This document shows positions 58,139 through 64,000 of a stretch of 64,000 nt of DNA, one piece after another. Numbering within the stretch: the first letter of the stretch is position 1; each line of letters opens with the position of its first letter. A program made the position numbers and the translations under genes. The notes under the pieces were generated by a model that saw only the letters and a list, made by a program, of their open reading frames with translations, made no database searches and had not been told where the DNA came from. Source of the DNA: a virus; the IMG/VR virus record IMGVR_UViG_3300032668_000004, positions 1 to 64,000 of that record; one strand, written 5' to 3'.

Positions 58139-59920
58139 TTAGGTTTTCATTATGAATGCTAATGCGTAGTACGGAGGAATACCGGTTGTAGTAGCTGATG
58201 CAGTGTGATTGTGAGCGTAGCCTGATCCTGTACTGTTGGTAGTTCCACTATGATAGTGTGAAGGGTCAGACGTGCTGATGGCTGCATAACTAACACCAGT
58301 AGCTGTGTCTATTATTTCTAGTTGACCATTGTATTGTCCAAAAGCTCTATTGACTGCCCACGGACCATTATTATCAACTATATTATATAGAGGATGTGCG
58401 TGTCCAGAATCGCTAACCGAAATCCCAGTATAACTGCTATTGGTATCGAAGGTATGCTGGTGACCGGGTATTTCATCTACGGTTAATGTGTGCCCGTTTA
58501 CCGATACCGAAGTGCTTAGTGTAGTTGAGCCGCCGGCAGAACCCGGAGAGTAAGAGCCTCCTGCGCCTATCACAAACCTATCTCTAAGATCCGGAGTTCC
58601 GTTTTGTCCGTTACAAAGGACCCACCCAGATGGAATAGAAGCAATAGAACCGGACCACATCGATATGAGACCTGAAGGAACAGATGATCCGGTAACCGAA
58701 ATAGTTATTCCGCCCGGCGTGTTAGTGATGGTTACTCCAGACCCTGCTGTAAGCCCACTAAGCGAGAAGCCAGATCCATTACCTATAAGCAACTGACCAT
58801 TGCTTGGAGTTGCTGCCAACCCTGTACCACCGTAATTTGGTGTGACGATATTACCGTTCCAAGACCCGCTAGTGATCGTGCCTAACACAGATAGAGATGA
58901 TAGTGTACCTACAGAAGTTATATTAGGTTGCGCAGCAGTAGTAACAGTGCCGGCCGTGATCGCTGACGTAGCAGTTGTCGCTGTACCTGCAGATGTCGCA
59001 GACGCTACTGGTCCAACTACGTTTCCACCGGAAACGATCACACCATTAATATTTGATCCAGCAGAAAGAGTCCAGTTGCCCGTAATTGTACCTGCAATCA
59101 AGTTTGATCCCGAATTTAGAGATACACCATTGAAAGTCGTTGCTCCGCTAGGTGCGCCAACATTACCAGTATATGTAGGTAAATATGAATTAACATTTGA
59201 GTTAGAATAGGTTCCCGCAAAAGAAATGGGTACTCCGTTCGCGTAATAATAATTATCAGTACTAATGCCCAGCGAGCCCGGGCCGCTGATTACTAAATTT
59301 CCACCAGTAACCCACAGTGCAGTTCCAGATACACCGTTAGCAGTTCCTGTTCCATTTGCAGTCCATGTACCGATTATATTACCATTGGTAGATGTTGATC
59401 CTGTAGTAATATTATTTGTCCGCAATGTTACTATATTTGCAGTACCAGTGAGATTAGAATTTGCTATATTTGCATTTGATATATTTGCATTTGCTATCTG
59501 TGCTTGTACATTTACGGTTAAGTAGTTGGTATATATTACATTGGAATTAAGATTATTAGTTAATGAGGCGTTGTTTGCATATATGTTGCTAGAAGCGTTC
59601 AAATTTCCTGTATTAATATTTCCGCTATTGTTAGCGGTAAGGAGCGCGATCCAATTGCTTTGATTGGTTTCACCGTCAGTCGGACAAACATACAGCGTGC
59701 TATTGGTAGTATTAAACCACAACTGACCTCTCAGAGCGTTTGCAGGTAAAGTACTATTTGCAAAATTTTCTAGTTGATGTACATAGTTTGTGTCGAATAC
59801 TTGCCCGTAACCTGCGTAGTTGCGGCCTGGCAGACTTAGCGGCGTGCTGGTTATGTTGACGACACCATCTGGAATAGTCGTCAATAAAGTTCCGTCCGAT
59901 TTGTAAATAGTATACGACAC
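58139..59920 (-). CDS. tail fibre protein with collar domain (gp12-like C terminus)
   Basis: 593 residues. N terminus paralogous to the gene at 56864 (KSDGTLLTTIPDGVVNI, GRNYAGYGQVFDTNYVHQLE, LRGQLWFN). Middle: Gly/Asn/Thr-rich repeats (ANISNANIANSNLTGTANI). C terminus from about residue 430: LISMWSGSIASIPSGWVLCN, GTPDLRDRFVIGAGG and HQHTF...SGHAH, the phage tail collar domain of short fibres. It probably binds the host surface. Confidence 0.8.
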   Translation of the reverse strand: MSYTIYKSDGTLLTTIPDGVVNITSTPLSLPGRNYAGYGQVFDTNYVHQLENFANSTLPANALRGQLWFNTTNSTLYVCPTDGETNQSNWIALLTANNSGNINTGNLNASSNIYANNASLTNNLNSNVIYTNYLTVNVQAQIANANISNANIANSNLTGTANIVTLRTNNITTGSTSTNGNIIGTWTANGTGTANGVSGTALWVTGGNLVISGPGSLGISTDNYYYANGVPISFAGTYSNSNVNSYLPTYTGNVGAPSGATTFNGVSLNSGSNLIAGTITGNWTLSAGSNINGVIVSGGNVVGPVASATSAGTATTATSAITAGTVTTAAQPNITSVGTLSSLSVLGTITSGSWNGNIVTPNYGGTGLAATPSNGQLLIGNGSGFSLSGLTAGSGVTITNTPGGITISVTGSSVPSGLISMWSGSIASIPSGWVLCNGQNGTPDLRDRFVIGAGGSYSPGSAGGSTTLSTSVSVNGHTLTVDEIPGHQHTFDTNSSYTGISVSDSGHAHPLYNIVDNNGPWAVNRAFGQYNGQLEIIDTATGVSYAAISTSDPSHYHSGTTNSTGSGYAHNHTASATTTGIPPYYALAFIMKT

Positions 59921-59943
59921 TATTGTCCCCTAATTATACTGTT

Positions 59944-60558
59944 TTATATGGTTATCAAATTAGTTAGGCTCTGAATTCTCACAGTGTAGTCGATCTGAAT
60001 CTGTCTATTCAGCGACTTTTGTATAGGGTGAAAAATTACGTGAGTTAGTAGTTTAGTTATTACATTACCGCTACTGTCAGTACCGTAGTTAGCTAGTAAA
60101 CCTAATTCATCAAAAACATAACTGGATGTAGTTTGAGTGCTGTTGTCAAATGCAGCTTGTCCAGATGGTTCACCGTAGTCAAGTAAGCATTGAACTAAAA
60201 TATCAGTGTATAGGTTGCCTGTAGTGTGATACACCGTCATCTTATTTCTAGTAGGATCAAGGTTGAATACACTAGTATCATCTACTATTTTTGCATAAGT
60301 TTGATTGTATAGCGCCGCATTTTGACCGGTAGTATTAGGTGGAAGATAGGTAATTACACCAGTCTCATCGACGGACGCTCCCCCGTCACCAAATGCCATT
60401 TGGTAGATTTCGCCATAGCCGCGACTGCTTAGCGTGTCTGCAATAGCTTCTGACATGTTTTCATAATTAATGCTGTTATCTTTGTCAACTAATACAATGT
60501 GATTATCCGGTTCTGTGACATCAGTTATTGTAATGTGCCCTTTAACCGACACCCTCAT
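59944..60558 (-). CDS. conserved T4-like virion protein
   Basis: 204 residues from the ATG at 60558; the longest frame begins with a GTG four codons earlier. RVSVKGHITITDVTEPDNHI, NMSEAIADTLSSRGYGEIYQ and YHTTGNLYTDILVQCLLDYG. I recall this in T4-like marine phages near tail genes. Exact role unknown. Confidence 0.55.
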   Translation of the reverse strand: MRVSVKGHITITDVTEPDNHIVLVDKDNSINYENMSEAIADTLSSRGYGEIYQMAFGDGGASVDETGVITYLPPNTTGQNAALYNQTYAKIVDDTSVFNLDPTRNKMTVYHTTGNLYTDILVQCLLDYGEPSGQAAFDNSTQTTSSYVFDELGLLANYGTDSSGNVITKLLTHVIFHPIQKSLNRQIQIDYTVRIQSLTNLITI

Positions 60559-60559
60559 G

Positions 60560-61228
60560 TTAAATTCCACTGATATGATCCCTTTTCTTTCGGCCGCCTA
60601 ATCCAACCCCGTGTTTTACTGCGGTCCAACCGTTTTTATTATGATATATATCTCTGTATTTATAGTTGTTGTCCTTTGCCCACTTAGCAAGTCCCTTAAC
60701 ATTGAAGGTTTCACCGGCGGGGGAGGTTATAGTCCAACTCAATGCATTCGGGTTGTTTTCACCTGATCGGGCTGCTGACATTAACTGTTTGGTTTGTTTG
60801 CTTGCTGTAGTGCCAATTTTTTTCAATGCCATGCTTGCTTTGGCATCATCGGTATGCCTGTAGCCTCGTCTACTATCTTTCCATGCTTGTGTTCGTTTAA
60901 AAACTTTAGTATGCTTCATGCCCAGTCGTGCGCCGGCCGGCGCATACTTATCTGTGTTGTTGTAGTACGTTTCATCCGCGGGGACATTGTTCGGCTGCAA
61001 ATATTCAATTGACTCGATTCTGCGAAGCTCTTTGTTATCAATGTCACCTAAATCGGCTAGTATTATCTTCTTGAAGTTTTCTGCACCTAACGCTGCTATG
61101 TCTTTTTTTAGGTCAATACTTGACCCTAAGTAGTTATCATTGTTGTATTGCTCACTTCCTATATACCGCCATGGCATAATACCGTGCGCTTTGTTGTATA
61201 AATTTTCTGTGATGTAGATAATACCCAC
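60560..61228 (-). CDS. GIY-YIG homing endonuclease
   Basis: 222 residues from a GTG at 61228. The GIY-YIG domain opens GIIYITENLYNKA and WRYIGSEQ, with NYLGSSIDLKK after it. NUMOD-like DNA-binding units follow (ARLGMKHTKVFKRTQAW, SARSGENNPNALSW). Cuts phage DNA to spread. It sits between a 49-residue gene and a conserved virion gene, starting right after the former's stop. Confidence 0.78.
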   Translation of the reverse strand: MGIIYITENLYNKAHGIMPWRYIGSEQYNNDNYLGSSIDLKKDIAALGAENFKKIILADLGDIDNKELRRIESIEYLQPNNVPADETYYNNTDKYAPAGARLGMKHTKVFKRTQAWKDSRRGYRHTDDAKASMALKKIGTTASKQTKQLMSAARSGENNPNALSWTITSPAGETFNVKGLAKWAKDNNYKYRDIYHNKNGWTAVKHGVGLGGRKKRDHISGI

Positions 61229-61378
61229 TTATATATCGCCTCTTTTATGTACTATTACTTCCTTCGAATTTGGATCAAAAATCTTTATGCTAGAGGAAAA
61301 ATAGTAACCACTAACTTCATCAGGCTTGCGTTCAGGGCGGGCCTGATTCCCTTCACTATTTGACTTATATTCGTTCAT
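61229..61378 (-). CDS. 49-residue conserved phage protein
   Basis: Frame from ATG 61378 to TAA 61229: MNEYKSNSEGNQARPERKPD then EVSGYYFSSSIKIFDPNSKE and VIVHKRGDI. The combination 'EVSGyYFSs.ikIfDPnskEv' recurs in small proteins of T4-like phages. A TGATAAATAA late-promoter-like site directly precedes it. Function unknown. Confidence 0.6.
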   Translation of the reverse strand: MNEYKSNSEGNQARPERKPDEVSGYYFSSSIKIFDPNSKEVIVHKRGDI

Positions 61379-61393
61379 CTCATTATTTATCAT

Positions 61394-64000
61394 TTACGTG
61401 ATGTCCGTTTGTAAGAATAATGCAGGTGTCGTAGTGCTGATTTGTAGTGGATCCCCGTCTATTGTATTGAAGGTGTAGGAGTTCCAAGTTTGATTATAGT
61501 AAACATCGTCTAGCTTGTTGCTAGTCAATAATCCAAATACTTCAGTGTACGCTGGTATATAAGATTGTTTAGCAGTACCGTTAACCCCGCGTTGAATACC
61601 AAGCAACGAATTACTTGCAATATCAACTGCATTAAATCTAATAGCTTCTCCGTTAACGTAGATGATATCTCCTTCAAGTACATTAATAGTTAAGGTGTTG
61701 CCAGTTGAAATGTAGCTTCCTGGAGTGATCTTTAGTGTTGGTGCAGTATCTACTAGTACAACCTCATAATCATTGCTGCTGATAGTTTGATTTGGTGTAG
61801 TTGAAATATTTACAACAGATACAGCAGTGAGAATTCTCTTGTCCGCCGGCAATCCAATATAGTAGTAACCGTCGACGGATACAGTAGGTACCGTTGCAGT
61901 AAAGACTACATCCTGGATAACGCTGTTTACATCATTAACGTAAATCACCGTAGTCAAGTCTTGAATAGATTCAGTTAACCAAGTTCTAGTTAACGTATTT
62001 GATCTATAAACCGATGCTACTCCATTCTTGTCTACGAAATTCATATAAGTCATTTCTTCTGGTGTCCAGTGTGCAATCATACTAGTAATAATTACTTTAT
62101 CAGTTGATTGAATCTCAGCTAGAATACTGACCTCATTTGCAGGATTTATTCTTAACTTAGATGATGGTACTCTCAATCCATTAACTGTTACCCAGATACG
62201 ATCAGTGTATTGTTGTGACCATTGTGTTACGTTGATAGTGGCGGGACCTGATGTCGTTAGCGTCTTAGATGGACCATCATATGTGTCAGACACCACAAAT
62301 GTGGTGCCGTTAACTATTTCGCTAACATAGTATTCTGTTCCTGATACTAGTCCACCGAAACTTAAGTCAGTGCCATTCAATGTGTAGTTTTCGCTAAAGT
62401 AAACTGGAGTGTTTACGATCAGATTTGCAGTAGAGGCAACCGTGATCGTATTGTTTGAGCTTGTTGTTGCAGTAGCAGTCGTAGTTGTGATGTTGAACGA
62501 GCCCGTTAACCAAGTATATCCACCAGAAATATAAGTAGATACGCCGATTACTGGATAATTAGTTGCCCCCAACGTTGGATTATATCCAGTGTATCCCGAA
62601 ACATCACTCTGATACAAGTCAAATACAGTATCAGTGATCACTCTAGCATAGTAAATATTGTTGTTAAGCTGAATAGACCCAACTGTACCGTCAATTCTAA
62701 CTAGAGAGTTTTCAGCGAATCCGTGTGGAATAGTAGTAGTCACCCTAGTAGTAGAAATTCCACCTACCTCAGCGAGCAACGTACCTGATGCATTCGACAG
62801 CGGTACTGCAACTCCGTATTGATCTTTTATAGTGAACGTATTACTGATGATTGATCCAACCCAATACATTGTACCATCAACTTTAATTCCACCGAGCGGG
62901 GCGATGCCAAAGAACTGAATTTGTTGTCCTACAACAAAACCAGCGGTACTAGTAGCTGTAATTAGATTTCCAGTAGACGATGTTGCGGTGACAGTAGTAG
63001 TTGCTAGTATCGGACTTAGTGTAGTATTAATCGATAGGATTGGTGCAACTGTGGTTCCAGTTAATCCGTATTGACTAGTGAGATACTGTTGCTGAGTATC
63101 GTTGTATGTCAATACTGAGATAGACGAATTTGACACAGGAGCAGACGTGAATGTTATAACGTTGGTGTTAGGATTAATACTGTAATCAGTAGTTACTGTT
63201 TTTCTAACACCATTAACTTCAACAACTGCGTTATTAGGGTTATTTTCTCCTACATAGTTAGACAAGGTGAACGCGGTTTGTGATCCAGTACCAGTAAAGT
63301 ATTGAATTTCTGGAACTGCATAACCGTACTGTGGTGTAGTTTCACCGAACAGCGAGTAGACGATGTAGTCAGTTTCAGTTGTATATGCGTCTGATGCAAA
63401 TATAATTTTTGCAGCGATGCCATTTGGCTGAGTTCCAAACGCATAATCATTAGTAACAAAGATCGCGCCTCCGGTTGTATCCGGCAACGGTAGAACAGGG
63501 CCACCATTAGTTGCAGAAATAGTGAATTCGTTATTGTTTATAACAGACGAGACGTAATACGTTGTTTGAGGAGAAATTCCAGCAAACATTGTATTGGAGA
63601 AGGTGATGCGTGTGCCCGGTACGAAACCAAATGTTGAATTCGTAGTTAATGAATTATTAATAGATTGTGTTCTAATAACAATATTAGTCGCACCTAACAC
63701 TAGTTTATTACCATTATGATACATGATAGGAGTAGTCCAAACTTGGCCATTACCAGATTGAATGCTTACATACATTGCATCGCCCGATGCAGTGACTAGA
63801 TCAAATGCCGGGCCGGCTAAACCAGTCACTGGGTCAATTGACGCAGATATAATTATAGAATCTGTAGCTGTACTAATCGACTTAACGTAGTATGTGGTCT
63901 CGGAAACTACTCCGCCGAACAGAACACCTAAGAAAGTTACAGGACCATTAAGAATAAATTTGGAAATATCCGTGCAAGTCAATCTATTTGTCGTAGAATC
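61394..64000 (-). CDS. large beta-repeat virion protein, 5' end outside the window
   Basis: At least 869 residues; the frame is open to the window edge, so the start is missing. It has repeated beta modules with pattern 'TYYVxSIxNxTTFTIS' (e.g. QTTYYVSSVINNNEFTISAT, SGTEYYVSEIVNGTTFVVSD), each around 80-100 residues, and ends in a mixed domain (GSYISTGNTLTINVLEGDII). Typical of large tail or neck structural proteins of T4-like marine phages. Which one is unclear. Confidence 0.7.
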   Translation of the reverse strand, partial: DSTTNRLTCTDISKFILNGPVTFLGVLFGGVVSETTYYVKSISTATDSIIISASIDPVTGLAGPAFDLVTASGDAMYVSIQSGNGQVWTTPIMYHNGNKLVLGATNIVIRTQSINNSLTTNSTFGFVPGTRITFSNTMFAGISPQTTYYVSSVINNNEFTISATNGGPVLPLPDTTGGAIFVTNDYAFGTQPNGIAAKIIFASDAYTTETDYIVYSLFGETTPQYGYAVPEIQYFTGTGSQTAFTLSNYVGENNPNNAVVEVNGVRKTVTTDYSINPNTNVITFTSAPVSNSSISVLTYNDTQQQYLTSQYGLTGTTVAPILSINTTLSPILATTTVTATSSTGNLITATSTAGFVVGQQIQFFGIAPLGGIKVDGTMYWVGSIISNTFTIKDQYGVAVPLSNASGTLLAEVGGISTTRVTTTIPHGFAENSLVRIDGTVGSIQLNNNIYYARVITDTVFDLYQSDVSGYTGYNPTLGATNYPVIGVSTYISGGYTWLTGSFNITTTTATATTSSNNTITVASTANLIVNTPVYFSENYTLNGTDLSFGGLVSGTEYYVSEIVNGTTFVVSDTYDGPSKTLTTSGPATINVTQWSQQYTDRIWVTVNGLRVPSSKLRINPANEVSILAEIQSTDKVIITSMIAHWTPEEMTYMNFVDKNGVASVYRSNTLTRTWLTESIQDLTTVIYVNDVNSVIQDVVFTATVPTVSVDGYYYIGLPADKRILTAVSVVNISTTPNQTISSNDYEVVLVDTAPTLKITPGSYISTGNTLTINVLEGDIIYVNGEAIRFNAVDIASNSLLGIQRGVNGTAKQSYIPAYTEVFGLLTSNKLDDVYYNQTWNSYTFNTIDGDPLQISTTTPALFLQTDIT

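Noticed and set aside
1-64000. CRISPR arrays, insertion sequences, integrase or attachment sites.
   Set aside because: I saw no evenly spaced direct repeats, transposase or integrase motifs. The contents suit a lytic phage.

Overview
The window looks like part of the genome of a T4-like tailed phage (myovirus, Pantevenvirales type), probably a marine or freshwater lineage. I recognise a T4 core: DexA exonuclease, a gp62-like clamp loader subunit, UvsW, UvsX, UvsY, gp32, the large terminase gp17, RNA ligase 1, a polynucleotide kinase, thymidylate synthase, dihydrofolate reductase and tail-collar fibres. Nearly every gene is on the minus strand and genes are packed with 1-56 bp overlaps, so transcription runs from high to low coordinates. 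The only clear plus-strand gene is a homing endonuclease. Sequences matching the T4 late promoter (ATAAATA) precede several structural genes and several homing endonucleases. The host cannot be named. A two-piece tmRNA, a BPSL0761-like protein and a secreted DUF6152-like protein hint at a proteobacterium.

Layout in transcription order: 64000-55850 holds virion/tail genes, including a large repeat protein cut by the window edge, two paralogous tail fibres (one with a collar domain) and a GIY-YIG endonuclease. 55550-45980 holds glycosyltransferases (one broken by a single in-frame stop), a radical SAM protein and three tandem SGNH-like proteins. 45980-40140 is a biosynthesis cluster (cupin, nucleotidyltransferase-kinase fusion, shikimate-dehydrogenase-like enzyme, KdsC-like phosphatase, GatZ-like aldolase, carbamoyltransferase). 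40080-36840 has an HNH endonuclease and an 846-residue repeat protein. 36820-36480 encodes a circularly permuted two-piece tmRNA. 36400-30180 has a secreted DUF6152-like protein, a modular head-type protein and a MoxR ATPase/VWA pair. 29960-26118 has an HNH endonuclease and nucleotide metabolism (thyA, folA). 26117-21212 has sugar enzymes, spanins, capsid-targeted small proteins and a methyltransferase. 20880-12385 has terminase, gp32, uvsX and uvsY. 12350-1 has RNA repair, a AAA+ ATPase, uvsW split by a split intein and an endonuclease gene, gp62, a tandem family of small proteins, dexA, a miniature DnaE-like protein and a truncated endonuclease.

The main discoveries are the permuted tmRNA with tag ANENDAYEGLALAA; the fractured uvsW, whose DECH motif is interrupted by a split intein flanking a Vsr-like endonuclease; the sugar/nucleotide-activation cluster; small proteins with capsid-targeting-like N termini; a conserved promoter-hairpin leader shared by two HNH endonuclease genes on opposite strands; and three places where a coding frame jumps. 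The frame jumps and the single nonsense codon could be real (decay or recoding) or assembly errors.
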